64,000 bases of DNA from Candidatus Methylomicrobium oryzae. Its GTDB lineage: Bacteria; Pseudomonadota; Gammaproteobacteria; Methylococcales; Methylomonadaceae. The notes beneath the pieces are model-generated. The model was not told the origin of the DNA. It made no database searches and was given only the letters and a program-made list of their open reading frames with translations. The stretch spans positions 62,001 to 126,000 of the forward strand of contig NZ_JAERVK010000014.1 in the NCBI RefSeq assembly GCF_016745425.1. Reading direction: 5' to 3'. The position numbers were made by a program, and so were the translations under genes. Below are positions 18,339-27,983 of this stretch, one piece after another (position 1 is the first letter of the stretch; each line of letters starts with the position of its first letter).

Positions 18339-20471
18339 ATGTCTATCGATATGTCTCAATTCCATCAGGTCTTTTTTGAAGAATGCTTCGAAGGATTGGA
18401 TGCGATGGAGTCCGGGTTATTAAACCTTGATACTGGAGATATAGATGCGGAAATGATTAATACCATTTTCCGGGGGGCGCATTCGATTAAGGGAGGAAGC
18501 GGCACTTTCGGGTTTCACGATGTGGCTGATTTTACCCATGTGATGGAAACCTTACTTGATGAGATGCGCGATGGGCGAAGGAAAGTGACGCAACCCGCGG
18601 TCGATGTTTTGCTAGGTTCGGTGGATTGTCTGAGAACCATGCTGACTTCAATTCAGGAAGGGGAAAGCGTAGATCAGGCTGCGGTAGAAAAATATAAACA
18701 CGCCTTGGAAGTTCAGCTGAGCGGCGCGGCGGGGGGAGCTCCGGCTCCTGAACAACCTTCTTCCCGGACTGAGCCCGAAAAGGCGGACGATGAGGTTGTC
18801 GCGTCCGAAGCCTACGAAATGCCGGAGCAAGGCTGGAAGATAGCCTTTTGCCCTTACCTCGATCTGCTTAAGACCGGAAACGATCCGGTGAGGATGTTCC
18901 GCGAGCTCGCCGAGTTGGGCGACTATTCCGTATCCGTCAATGCGCGGGATGTGCCGGGGCTTTTTGAGCTGGACCCGGAGGAGTGCAATCTTTCCTGGAC
19001 ATTACAGATAAAAGGCGACATTTCTCTTCAGGAAGTCAATGAGGTATTTTCCTGGGTTGAAGGGGACTGCGAACTCGACATTCAGCCTTTAACAAAGCCT
19101 GGCAAAACAGTTCCGGCAGTAAAAAAAATCGAGCCGGAGCCGATTCTGCCTGAAACCGGCGCAGCGAAAACAGAATTGGACGAAACCGAAGCAAAAACCG
19201 GGACGGGCAATCCGGAAAGCATCAAACAGAGCATCCCCCAACCCGATAATGATCAAACTAAATCTCCTAAATCTTCCGGCTCCAATTCAATCCGTGTCGA
19301 TACCGCAAAAATTGATGCCTTGATCGATTTGGTGGGCGAAGTCGTCATAACGCAATCCATGCTGGGCCTGATCAGTGAGAATTTTACCATGGATCAGCTG
19401 GAGCAGTTGAAAAGAGGGCTTTCACAGCTCGAACGCCATACCCGGGACATGCAGCAAAGCGTCATGAACATACGGATGCTGCCCATTAGTTTTGTATTTA
19501 GCCGATTCCCCCGGCTGGTCCATGATATCAGTGCCAAGTTAGGCAAAAAAATTGAGTTGAAATTAGTGGGGGAAAACACCGAGGTGGATAAGGCCGTCGT
19601 TGAATTAATCAATGACCCTTTGGTGCATTTAATCAGGAACAGCCTGGATCACGGCATAGAAATGCCTGCGGACCGGCTGGCTGAAGGCAAGCCCGAAACC
19701 GGTACGATAGAACTGAATGCCTATCATCGGGGCGGCCATATCGTTATCGAGATTATTGATGACGGAAGGGGACTGGATAGAAATAAGTTGATCGCCAAGG
19801 CTGTCGAGAAAGGGTTAATTGCTGAAAATAGCCTGTTGAGCGACAAACAGGCTTTTGAATTGATCTTCATGCCGGGTTTTTCAACGGCGGAAAGTATTAC
19901 CGATATTTCCGGCCGCGGTGTCGGCATGGATGTCGTAAGAAAGAACATCCAGGCTTTGGGAGGGAATATCGAAATCATTTCCCAACTTGGAAAAGGTACG
20001 ACGATTTCCATTCATCTGCCGCTGACTTTGGCTATTATTGACGGTCAGTCCGTTGCCGTCGGCGATGAAATCTATATTGTGCCTTTGGTTTCAATTATCG
20101 AATCAATCAATGTCACCGAAAAAATGCTTAATAAGATAGCCGGCAAAGGCGAAGCATTCAAACTGCGGAATCAATACATTCCGATCATACGGATGCACGA
20201 GGTATTCAATGTTCCGCCCAAAGACAAGTCTAAGCCATCCGAGGGGGTAATTGTTGTGGTAGAAAGGCAAGGAGCGTTGTGCGGCTTGTTTGTCGACGAA
20301 TTACTGGGACCGCAACAGGTAGTCGTTAAATCATTGGAAGCGAATTATCGAAGAGTGGAAGGTATTTCAGGCGCTACCATTCTTGGCGACGGTTCGGTCG
20401 CTTTAATTCTTGACGTTCCGGGTTTGGTAAGGTATTCCAATCGTCAGACGCAGCTGTCTTCGGCGGCATAG
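18339..20471 (+). CDS. cheA: CheA chemotaxis histidine kinase
   Basis: The 710-residue protein has an N-terminal Hpt domain with the phospho-accepting His in AHSIKGGSGTFGF. A variable insert (about 160-250) begins EQGWKIAFCPYLDLLKTGNDP, and a charged linker follows. Then come dimerisation, ATPase (HLIRNSLDHGIEMPADR; GRGVGMDVVRKNI) and C-terminal CheW-like domains. CheA phosphorylates CheY and CheB in response to receptor signals. The insert is a receiver-docking type domain different from the E. coli P2. cheW follows after 11 bases. Confidence 0.96.
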   Translation: MSIDMSQFHQVFFEECFEGLDAMESGLLNLDTGDIDAEMINTIFRGAHSIKGGSGTFGFHDVADFTHVMETLLDEMRDGRRKVTQPAVDVLLGSVDCLRTMLTSIQEGESVDQAAVEKYKHALEVQLSGAAGGAPAPEQPSSRTEPEKADDEVVASEAYEMPEQGWKIAFCPYLDLLKTGNDPVRMFRELAELGDYSVSVNARDVPGLFELDPEECNLSWTLQIKGDISLQEVNEVFSWVEGDCELDIQPLTKPGKTVPAVKKIEPEPILPETGAAKTELDETEAKTGTGNPESIKQSIPQPDNDQTKSPKSSGSNSIRVDTAKIDALIDLVGEVVITQSMLGLISENFTMDQLEQLKRGLSQLERHTRDMQQSVMNIRMLPISFVFSRFPRLVHDISAKLGKKIELKLVGENTEVDKAVVELINDPLVHLIRNSLDHGIEMPADRLAEGKPETGTIELNAYHRGGHIVIEIIDDGRGLDRNKLIAKAVEKGLIAENSLLSDKQAFELIFMPGFSTAESITDISGRGVGMDVVRKNIQALGGNIEIISQLGKGTTISIHLPLTLAIIDGQSVAVGDEIYIVPLVSIIESINVTEKMLNKIAGKGEAFKLRNQYIPIIRMHEVFNVPPKDKSKPSEGVIVVVERQGALCGLFVDELLGPQQVVVKSLEANYRRVEGISGATILGDGSVALILDVPGLVRYSNRQTQLSSAA

Positions 20472-20482
20472 CGAGAGCGAAT

Positions 20483-20992
20483 ATGGCACAAGAGATAAAA
20501 AATAGTTCGGACCAGAACCGTTATCATAAGGAAATCGATGCGGTCCAATATTTGAGTTTTACGATGGAAAATGAAGAATACGGGGTCGATATTCTTCGGG
20601 TCCAGGAAATTCGCAGTTGGGAGCCGGTTTCCCGAGTGCCCAATGTTCCTTATTATGAAAAAGGTGTGGTTAATTTGCGAGGATCCATCGTACCGATTAT
20701 CGACTTGAGAGAGCGATTCGATTTGAAGTTTTCCGACTACACCCCGTTGACCGTTGTCGTTGTACTACAAACCCGAGACGGTAATAGAACAAGGACCATG
20801 GGGGTAGTGGTTGATGCCGTATCGGATGTTATTACCATAGACAAAAACAAGATTCAGAAAGCGCCTGATTTTGGTTCGAAAGTCAGTAATGAATTCATCG
20901 CCGGCCTGACATCAGTCAACGAGCGTATGGTGATTCTGTTGGATGTGGATAAACTACTCAAACTGGAAGAATTGGAAAATCATAATAATTAG
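20483..20992 (+). CDS. cheW: CheW adaptor, copy 1
   Basis: The 169-residue CheW-domain protein begins its fold at QYLSFTMENEEYGVDILRV and contains KGVVNLRGSIVPIIDLRERF, the typical receptor/CheA-binding core. It couples chemoreceptors to CheA in the polar array. It lies 11 bases after cheA. A second CheW at 24058 is paired with a receptor gene, so the two may serve different arrays or receptors. Confidence 0.95.
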   Translation: MAQEIKNSSDQNRYHKEIDAVQYLSFTMENEEYGVDILRVQEIRSWEPVSRVPNVPYYEKGVVNLRGSIVPIIDLRERFDLKFSDYTPLTVVVVLQTRDGNRTRTMGVVVDAVSDVITIDKNKIQKAPDFGSKVSNEFIAGLTSVNERMVILLDVDKLLKLEELENHNN

Positions 20993-21045
20993 CAGCCTAA
21001 AAAGGGATACGGAATGGCTACTCTTATAACCTTGAGCAGGAAAAT

Positions 21046-21429
21046 GTGAGTAATTTTCTAAAGATGACTACCGAAAACGATATGAACTTAATGACGGATG
21101 TGCAGGAAGACCAAAGTTCTAACTCAGATACGGAGTGTGAGGATGCCGGACCGGGTATCAATTTAGATACGGTCTTAAGTATTCAGAATATTACTGAATT
21201 GCATGAAAAACTTAAAAATTCCTTTGCTTTGCATGATTCGATTGAGATTAACGCTTCTCAGGTGGCCTCGATTGATACGGCCACCTTACAGTTATTAGTC
21301 GCGTTGAAAAAAGAAGCCGGTAAACAGCAAAAAAATATTGTAGTTATGGAGCCATCCCAACGGTTTATAGAATCCGCAGGCCTGCTGGGATTATTGGAAG
21401 TGTTGGAACTCGATGCTTTTGCTCAATAA
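21046..21429 (+). CDS. STAS-domain protein in the chemotaxis operon
   Basis: The 127-residue protein has a disordered acidic N-terminus (to about residue 40) and a C-terminal STAS domain (about 45-125). The signature INASQVASIDTATLQLL corresponds to the anti-anti-sigma phosphorylation loop, with Thr in place of the usual Ser-Ser/Gly. The preferred start is GTG at 21046, preceded by AGGA; ATG at 21064 is the alternative. STAS proteins take part in partner-switching or act as small regulators. Similar genes occur in some proteobacterial che operons, with unknown role. Confidence 0.75.
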   Translation: MSNFLKMTTENDMNLMTDVQEDQSSNSDTECEDAGPGINLDTVLSIQNITELHEKLKNSFALHDSIEINASQVASIDTATLQLLVALKKEAGKQQKNIVVMEPSQRFIESAGLLGLLEVLELDAFAQ

Positions 21430-21773
21430 ATAGATGGCATCGGGAAGTGGCTAAGCGCATTCTAGTTATATTTTTATTTACACGGGTCATGTTCGCATTA
21501 GTTAATAATGAAATAATGACTGGATAAAGATTTGCAGATTGATAAGGTATAAGTGTTTTAGTGCTGTTAGCGAAGATAATTATTATTGTGGATGGATTTA
21601 AATATGATTTTTTTGGTATCTAACAATATAAATTAAATAAATGTCGAAATTAATCGTAATATTTTTTTCAGGAATTTGTTAGCAGTTGTTTATTGGGCAT
21701 TCAGAATCCTCAAATTCGCTCTTAGGGCTTTGAATAGATTGCATATACTATTTATAGGAAGATTAAGTAACTG
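21430..21773. other. AT-rich intergenic region before cheD
   Basis: These 344 bases are markedly A/T-rich and hold no credible gene. They probably contain the promoter for cheD-cheB (runs such as 21620-21660 and TATACTATTTATAG at about 21744). No terminator hairpin with a T-run was seen. Confidence 0.5.
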
Positions 21774-22412
21774 ATGAATGCGCACATTAAGATTAATAGG
21801 CCGTCGATTGCAGGGTTTGAGCGTCTTAATCGATATTGGGATAAAGACCGGGAAACCATAGCAGTTAAGATTCTTCCTGGAGAGTACTATGTGACGCAAG
21901 AAGATGAGATGATTACCACAGTATTAGGATCATGTGTATCGGCTTGTATCAGAGATAAAGAATCGGGTATTGGAGGGATGAATCATTTTATGCTGCCGGA
22001 AGGAAATTACGGTCAGATGAAAAAGAGCAATGAATCTATTATCGGGGCTTCTACGCGTTACGGAAACTATGCTATGGAACATTTGATCAATACCATATTG
22101 AGCAATGGCGGAAAACGTAAAAATCTGGAAGTAAAAGTATTCGGAGGCGGAAAGATTATTCCGACTTTAACGGATGTTGGAATTAAAAATATTAATTTTG
22201 TTTTGGATTATCTCGATCAGGAAGGATTAAAATTGCTATCTCAGGATTTGGGCGATATTTATCCCCGAAAAATAATTTATTTCCCGAAAACCGGAAAAGC
22301 TGCAATGAAAAAAATAAAAGACTTGCATAACGATACGGTTATCCAAAGAGAGCGCCAATATTTTAATAGTCTTAAAAATACTCCTGTTGCCGGCGAAGTT
22401 GAACTTTTTTGA
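21774..22412 (+). CDS. cheD: CheD receptor glutamine deamidase, copy 1
   Basis: The 212-residue protein has the CheD core: PGEYYVT, the catalytic Cys in VLGSCVSACIRD, the His in GGMNHFMLP, and PRKIIYFPKTGKAAMKK. CheD deamidates glutamines in chemoreceptors and can bind CheC-type phosphatases. An AGGAAGA ribosome site precedes the ATG. It sits before cheB. A second, shorter CheD is encoded at 27984, with similar catalytic residues but only moderate similarity, so this is not a recent duplication. Confidence 0.93.
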   Translation: MNAHIKINRPSIAGFERLNRYWDKDRETIAVKILPGEYYVTQEDEMITTVLGSCVSACIRDKESGIGGMNHFMLPEGNYGQMKKSNESIIGASTRYGNYAMEHLINTILSNGGKRKNLEVKVFGGGKIIPTLTDVGIKNINFVLDYLDQEGLKLLSQDLGDIYPRKIIYFPKTGKAAMKKIKDLHNDTVIQRERQYFNSLKNTPVAGEVELF

Positions 22413-22551
22413 TTGAAGTCCCCTTATAGTAAAGTATAGAGCAAGAGATTCATCGTTGATCTGCCATATGGCCGATAGAGTCTAAGCAAACCGGGAAGTA
22501 GTGGCCAAGTGCGTATGCAGGGCGACATGTAATTTGATAAAGAAATAGCGC

Positions 22552-23619
22552 ATGAATAAAGTACGGGTATTAATCATTGATGACTCTTTGTTGATAAGAA
22601 GAATATTGACTGAAATTTTTAACTCATCGCCTGATATCGAAGTGGTCGGTACTGCGGCCAACCCCTATATTGCCAGGGATATGATCAAGCAGCTCAATCC
22701 GGATGTGCTGACTTTGGATATCGAAATGCCGGAGATGGATGGCATTACTTTTCTGAAAAATTTGATGCGTTTGAGGCCGACGCCGGTTGTAATGATTTCG
22801 ACTCTCACCGAAAGAGGGGCTGATATTACGTTAGAAGCGCTTTCCTTGGGGGCTGTCGATTTTGTCCCCAAACCTAAAGTAGATGTTGCCAATACATTAA
22901 ACGATTATGCGGAAGAGATTATTGGCAAGGTCAAAATGGCGGCATTGGCTAACATCAGAAACTTCGAAAATAAGGGATTAAAATCCGGCGATATCGAAAA
23001 AATACCGGGCCAACTCAATGAAAAACCGTATCTCATAAAGAAAAGCTCCACGACCTTCAATAAGATTATTGCTCTGGGAGCTTCCACGGGAGGAACCGAG
23101 GCGATTAAATCAGTCGTCAAGGGGTTTCCGGCAGACACTCCGGCTGTCGTCATTACACAACATCTTCCTTTAGCTTTCAGCGAATCATTTGCCAAGCATA
23201 TTGACCTTGTGACTGAAATGACAACCTGTATACCAAAGCACGGCCAGATAGTGGAAGCCGGCCATATCTATTTGGCTCCTGGAGACAGGCATATGAAAGT
23301 GATGAAGGAAGGTTCCCGTTTGGTCATCCATTTGCATAATGGCGAGTACGTTAATCGTCATAAGCCGGCTGTCGATGTCATGTTCAGCTCTCTTGCCCGT
23401 AGCGTCGGCGCAAATGCAATAGCCGTTTTATTGACCGGCATGGGGGTTGACGGTGCCAAAGGAATGAGAGAAATGCATGATGCCGGGGCAATCACTGTTA
23501 TTCAGGATGAACGGACCAGCATTGTATGGGGTATGCCTGGAGCAGCCTATAAACTGGGATGCGTTGATCATATTGTGCCGCTCCATGGAATTGCTAATAA
23601 AGTACTGTCTCTCATCTGA
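22552..23619 (+). CDS. cheB: CheB chemoreceptor methylesterase
   Basis: The 355-residue protein has an N-terminal receiver (phospho-Asp in LTLDIEMPEMDG) and a C-terminal methylesterase domain with catalytic Ser in GASTGGTEAI, His in ITQHLP and Asp in TGMGVDGAKGM. CheB removes methyl groups from receptors to reset sensitivity and can also deamidate. The receiver lets CheA activate it. It is separated from cheD by 139 bases. Its antagonist CheR is encoded at 27099, beyond the receptor gene. Confidence 0.96.
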   Translation: MNKVRVLIIDDSLLIRRILTEIFNSSPDIEVVGTAANPYIARDMIKQLNPDVLTLDIEMPEMDGITFLKNLMRLRPTPVVMISTLTERGADITLEALSLGAVDFVPKPKVDVANTLNDYAEEIIGKVKMAALANIRNFENKGLKSGDIEKIPGQLNEKPYLIKKSSTTFNKIIALGASTGGTEAIKSVVKGFPADTPAVVITQHLPLAFSESFAKHIDLVTEMTTCIPKHGQIVEAGHIYLAPGDRHMKVMKEGSRLVIHLHNGEYVNRHKPAVDVMFSSLARSVGANAIAVLLTGMGVDGAKGMREMHDAGAITVIQDERTSIVWGMPGAAYKLGCVDHIVPLHGIANKVLSLI

Positions 23620-24057
23620 GAAATTTTTTCAGAATGCATCAATAAGGCAATTCAAGCTCTCTGATTTTCTTTCGGAAAGTTTCTTATTTGTAGAATTCTA
23701 TCTGGGCGGAAAATTCATTAAATGTCAAGTTAGCTAAATTGTCTCATTCCGCCAAGCTTATTAATATGATTAGTTTGGGCCATCCAGCTTTTTGTTTCAT
23801 AGATTCCTTTTATTGCCGGGATGCTTCTACAAGTTCTTGGCTTAACAATCCCGCATTACTTTTGATATAAAAAAGTTGCAATAACGGTTTGACTTGCAGC
23901 TTTGTTTTACTATGCTTAATTAAGACTGTAGTGCGAGCAGGAAAGGTGCCTTAGGATAGGGATTCTTAAATCCGCCAAAAGTTAACCGATGGGATGCACA
24001 GCACCATTTTTGAAATTCGATATTAAATATTCACAATATTAAGAATTGGGGTTATTT
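23620..24057. promoter_or_regulatory. Control region of the cheW-MCP-cheR-cheD operon
   Basis: There is no gene in these 438 bases. A good sigma-70-like pair is present: TTGACT (23889-23894) and TATGCT (23911-23916), 16 bases apart. It is followed by the conserved 16-base block at 23931-23946. A weak sigma-28-like pair, TAAA (23967-23970) and ACCGATGG (23985-23992), has a 14-base spacer instead of 15. The cheW start follows at 24058. Confidence 0.45.
23931..23946 (+). repeat. Conserved 16-base block, copy 2 (upstream of cheW)
   Basis: The block gtgcgagcaggaaagg differs from the copy at 8687-8702 by one base. It lies 15 bases after the TATGCT -10-like element, so it is predicted to be near the 5' end of the transcript. 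Confidence 0.45.
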
Positions 24058-24546
24058 ATGCAAGACAATCAGAAGCCCGGCGGAGCTGCATCTACCGGCA
24101 GGGAATATCTAGCCTTCAAACTGGGCGATGAAGATTATGGAATCGATATTCTTAAGGTTCAGGAAATTCGCGGTTATGAAACGGTCACTAAGATTGCCAA
24201 TACTCCGGATTTCATCAAGGGTGTAATTAACTTGCGGGGCGTTATAGTGCCCGTTGTTGATATGCGTATAAAATTCCAATTAGGGAATGTGGAATACAAC
24301 CAGTTTACAGTAGTGATCGTTTTAAATGTCTGTGGTCGAGTGATTGGTATGGTGGTTGACGGTGTATCCGACGTAATCGAATTAACACCTGAACAAATTC
24401 ATTCCACACCGGAATTAGGGGCGAGCATTGATACTCAATACATTATAGGTTTAGGCTCAGTCGAAGAGCGTATGATAATTCTGGTGGATATTGAGCAACT
24501 CATGTCGGCCAAAGATATGGCTCTCATTGAAAGAGTCGCTGCTTAA
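24058..24546 (+). CDS. cheW: CheW adaptor, copy 2
   Basis: This 162-residue CheW-domain protein ([40 protein letters not shown]) is clearly related to the copy at 20483 but is a distinct gene. The ATG at 24058 is preferred to a TTG at 24046. It lies 68 bases before a chemoreceptor gene and probably links that receptor to CheA. Confidence 0.94.
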   Translation: MQDNQKPGGAASTGREYLAFKLGDEDYGIDILKVQEIRGYETVTKIANTPDFIKGVINLRGVIVPVVDMRIKFQLGNVEYNQFTVVIVLNVCGRVIGMVVDGVSDVIELTPEQIHSTPELGASIDTQYIIGLGSVEERMIILVDIEQLMSAKDMALIERVAA

Positions 24547-24614
24547 TAATTAAGTTAAACCATAAAATAACAATAAATAATATTTTCGCTAATTGGTAAG
24601 GTAGAGGCATTAAA

Positions 24615-26915
24615 ATGGCATTATTACTCAATAAAGCGGTGAAATCCCGCATTGACGAGGCAGTAAAAATCATCGATAAAATGAATGATGGTGATTTTAC
24701 TGGCCATATCGAAACAGCAGGCAGTGATGTCATTGCTCCTCTTATGAAGGCATTGAAAAATAGTCAGGTCACGTTTGAGCGTCGGATATTGGAAAGCCGT
24801 CGAGCTACGGACACGAGTGCAGAGCAGGGGGTCCATCTTTGTAGAATGAAAACCGCCCTCGATACCATAACCTCCTGCGTGATGATGGCCGATAAGGAGC
24901 GCAACATCATTTATATGAATCCTGCGGTTATTCAAATGCTGAGAAATGCGGAGGCCGATCTCCGTAAGGTGTTTCCCGGTTTTGATACTAATCGCCTTAT
25001 CGGCACGAATATGGATGTTTTTCATAAGAATCCGGCGCATCAACAGCGGATTCTAGGGGAATTAAACAGCATTCATAAGGCGCAGATTACCGTCGGCTCC
25101 CGTATTTTCAGTTTAACGGCCAGTCCCATTATCGATGAGAAGGGGGTGCGTCTAGGCTCTGTTGTCGAATGGGTAGACCATACGTCCGAAGTGCTCTTCT
25201 TTAAGCAGATCGACGAAATCGTCAACGGTACGGTTAATGGCGTTTTATCGGTCCGAGCCAAACCGGAGGAACTGGAAGAAGGTGAACATAAAAAAATATT
25301 GGAAGGTATTAATAAGGTACTGGAAGCGCTAATTAATCCTATAACGATGACTGCTCGATATATTGGGGAAATTGCCCAAGGCAATATCCCCGAGCGGATT
25401 ACGGATGAGTATAAGGGTGATTTCAATACACTTAGAAAGAATCTCAATGTCAGCATAGGTGTGCTCAACGGCCTTCTCACTTGTCAACAGCTCATGTCGG
25501 AGGAGCATGGCAATGGCAACATCGACTGGTTAATTGATGTCGACCGCTTTCAAGGAGTATATAAAACCGTCGTGCAGCGCATCAATGAAATGGTCAGCGG
25601 CCATATTGAGATGAATATGAAGGCAATGGAATGCATCAAGGAATTCGGGGAAGGTAATTTCGATGCACCATTGGAAAAGTTTCCCGGTAAGAAGGGGCTT
25701 GTTAACGAGACGATCGAACAGGTGCGCACTAATCTGAAGGCGCTGATCGTGGATACCGATTTGCTGACTCAAGCTGCTTTGGACGGCCGCTTGGATACTC
25801 GCGCCGATGCATCGCGGCATCAGGGCGGCTATCAGCGCATCGTTAAAGGGATTAATGACACGCTGGATGCTATCGTGGGGCCCATCAATGAAGTGGTCTG
25901 GGTGATGGGAGCGCTTGCAAAAAGAGATCTGACTGAAAAAATTACGACAAATTACCAAGGTACATTTGCCAGATTATGCGACAACGTCAATGTCTCGGTA
26001 GATAATCTGGCTCAGGCTGTCTTAACCATTAGAGAGGCTACCGATTCAATTCATACGGCAGCAAAGGAAATTTCCGCCGGCAATGCCGACTTGTCACATC
26101 GGACGGAACAGCAGGCTGCCAGTCTTGAAGAAACGGCTTCCAGCATGGAGGAGCTTGCTTCCACGGTGAAACAAAATGCCGAGAATGCCAAGCAGGCAAA
26201 CCAAATGGCGCTGTCGGCTGCAGACGTTGCCGTTAAAGGTGGCGGTGTCGTGCAGCAAGTGGTCGATACGATGCACGCGATCAACGAAAGCTCCCGTAAG
26301 ATTGTCGACATTATTAGCGTGATCGACGGGATTGCTTTACAGACTAATATCTTAGCGTTGAATGCCGCCGTGGAAGCGGCGCGGGCTGGTGAACAGGGTC
26401 GAGGCTTTGCGGTCGTGGCGAGTGAGGTGCGTAATCTGGCTCAGCGGTCGGCGGCGGCGGCCAAGGAAATCAAAGGACTGATCAGCGATTCGGTGGAAAA
26501 GGTTGAAGATGGTAGCCAGCAGGTGCTCGAAGCGGGCAAAACAATGGATGAGATTGTTTCCTCGGTGAAGCGAGTGACCGATATCATGTCGCAGATTGCC
26601 TCTGCGTCTGTAGAACAAAGCTCCGGTATCGAACAGGTTAATACCGCAGTAGCCCAGATGGATGAAGCGACTCAGCAGAACGCCGCGCTTGTCGAACAGG
26701 CTGCTGCAGCGGCAGAGTCATTGGAGGAACAGTCGTTAACGCTATCGGAAACGGTGAATCAGTTCCGCCTCGACACTTCATCCGCAAGCCGATTTACCTC
26801 TTCCTCGCCGCGTCCTGTGGCTAGTTTGTCGTCCGCCTATAAACCTTCGGCTCGGTTAACCGCCGGCAATGTCAAGCTGAACCAAACCCATGCCGATGAG
26901 TGGACGGAATTCTAG
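24615..26915 (+). CDS. Soluble methyl-accepting chemotaxis protein with PAS and HAMP-type repeats
   Basis: The 766-residue chemoreceptor has no membrane segment, so it should be cytoplasmic. A short HAMP-like start (1-60) is followed by a PAS region (about 80-190: [20 protein letters not shown]), several HAMP-like repeats (about 200-480) and the signalling domain with the hairpin tip [20 protein letters not shown]. The C-terminus ends EWTEF, matching the xWxxF pentapeptide that tethers CheR/CheB. The PAS may bind haem or flavin, but the ligand is unknown. cheR follows. Confidence 0.93.
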   Translation: MALLLNKAVKSRIDEAVKIIDKMNDGDFTGHIETAGSDVIAPLMKALKNSQVTFERRILESRRATDTSAEQGVHLCRMKTALDTITSCVMMADKERNIIYMNPAVIQMLRNAEADLRKVFPGFDTNRLIGTNMDVFHKNPAHQQRILGELNSIHKAQITVGSRIFSLTASPIIDEKGVRLGSVVEWVDHTSEVLFFKQIDEIVNGTVNGVLSVRAKPEELEEGEHKKILEGINKVLEALINPITMTARYIGEIAQGNIPERITDEYKGDFNTLRKNLNVSIGVLNGLLTCQQLMSEEHGNGNIDWLIDVDRFQGVYKTVVQRINEMVSGHIEMNMKAMECIKEFGEGNFDAPLEKFPGKKGLVNETIEQVRTNLKALIVDTDLLTQAALDGRLDTRADASRHQGGYQRIVKGINDTLDAIVGPINEVVWVMGALAKRDLTEKITTNYQGTFARLCDNVNVSVDNLAQAVLTIREATDSIHTAAKEISAGNADLSHRTEQQAASLEETASSMEELASTVKQNAENAKQANQMALSAADVAVKGGGVVQQVVDTMHAINESSRKIVDIISVIDGIALQTNILALNAAVEAARAGEQGRGFAVVASEVRNLAQRSAAAAKEIKGLISDSVEKVEDGSQQVLEAGKTMDEIVSSVKRVTDIMSQIASASVEQSSGIEQVNTAVAQMDEATQQNAALVEQAAAAAESLEEQSLTLSETVNQFRLDTSSASRFTSSSPRPVASLSSAYKPSARLTAGNVKLNQTHADEWTEF

Positions 26916-26979
26916 CCGAGAAGCATCACCTCGGGCGCTATACATTGACTGAAGGTTTTAATTTTTATCTATTGATGCT

Positions 26980-27004
26980 GAGGGACCGTTTCAAGCCGTC
27001 CCTC
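26980..27004 (+). terminator. Hairpin between the receptor gene and cheR
   Basis: Perfect 7-base arms GAGGGAC (26980-26986) and GTCCCTC (26998-27004) enclose an 11-base loop. There is no T-run after it, so it could be a weak terminator, an attenuation or RNA-stability hairpin, or have no function. Confidence 0.25.
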
Positions 27005-27098
27005 CTGTCTTGGTTCAGCCATTCATAGGGCAATATCATTTCCGAAGCCTGTATGGGTTAAATAATATAATTTCATTTTCAGTCAGGATAAGAGCAAG

Positions 27099-27977
27099 AT
27101 GAGCAAACAAGAACAAAAGGAGTTTTTATACACGAAGGAAGACTTCGAACGGATTCGGACCATCCTTTATCAGCACAGCGGCATCAAGCTCAACGATAGC
27201 AAAAAGGAAATGGTCTATACACGGCTAGGGCGTCGATTGCGGGCTACCGGTTTAAAAACCTTTAAAGAATACCTGATAAGGGTGGAACGGGATCAAGGCG
27301 AGGAGTGGGAAGCATTCATTAACTCGCTTACGACCAATCTTACGGCGTTTTACCGTGAACCCCATCATTTTCCGATTCTGAAGGAACATGTACTGAGTCT
27401 GTCAAAGCGGCCCATTCGTTTGTGGTGCTCGGCTTCGTCGACCGGAGAGGAGCCTTATACCATAGCCATGACCATGGTGGAAGCTTTCGGCACCTTTAAT
27501 CCCCCTGTGGAGATTATCGCCACCGATATTGACACAAACGTTTTAAGTAAGGCCGAAGCCGGTATCTATCCAATAGAACGGGTGGAAAAGCTACCCAGGG
27601 AAACGCTCAAGCGCTTCTTCCTGAAAGGTTCGGGAAATAATAACGGATATGTTCAGGTACGGAAAGAGTTGCGCGAATTGGTAAGTTTTCGAAGACTTAA
27701 TTTGCTGGATGAACATTGGCCTATCGGGGGAGGCTTCGATGCTATTTTTTGCCGTAATGTAATGATCTATTTCGATAAGCCAACACAATACAAAATTCTC
27801 AAACGCTTCGCCCCGAAACTGGAAGCAAACGGATTGCTGTTCGCCGGTCATTCGGAAAGCCTGCATCACGCGGCGGATATCTTCAAATTGCGAGGCAAGA
27901 CCGTTTACGAACTTGCCTCGTCTGTGCGTCATTCAAAGGCTGCATTGCCATCAAGTCATCTTCATAATTCGATTTAA
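27099..27977 (+). CDS. cheR: CheR chemoreceptor methyltransferase
   Basis: The 292-residue protein has the N-terminal helical CheR domain and a SAM-binding domain with LWCSASSTGEEPYTIAM and FCRNVMIYFDK. CheR methylates glutamates on receptors. It follows the soluble receptor whose tail ends in a CheR-tethering pentapeptide, and precedes the second cheD by 6 bases. Confidence 0.95.
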   Translation: MSKQEQKEFLYTKEDFERIRTILYQHSGIKLNDSKKEMVYTRLGRRLRATGLKTFKEYLIRVERDQGEEWEAFINSLTTNLTAFYREPHHFPILKEHVLSLSKRPIRLWCSASSTGEEPYTIAMTMVEAFGTFNPPVEIIATDIDTNVLSKAEAGIYPIERVEKLPRETLKRFFLKGSGNNNGYVQVRKELRELVSFRRLNLLDEHWPIGGGFDAIFCRNVMIYFDKPTQYKILKRFAPKLEANGLLFAGHSESLHHAADIFKLRGKTVYELASSVRHSKAALPSSHLHNSI

Positions 27978-27983
27978 GGATTC

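Noticed and set aside
22471-22478. GCCGATAG before cheB as a sigma-28 -10 element
   Set aside because: No TAAA-like -35 element at the required 15-base spacing.
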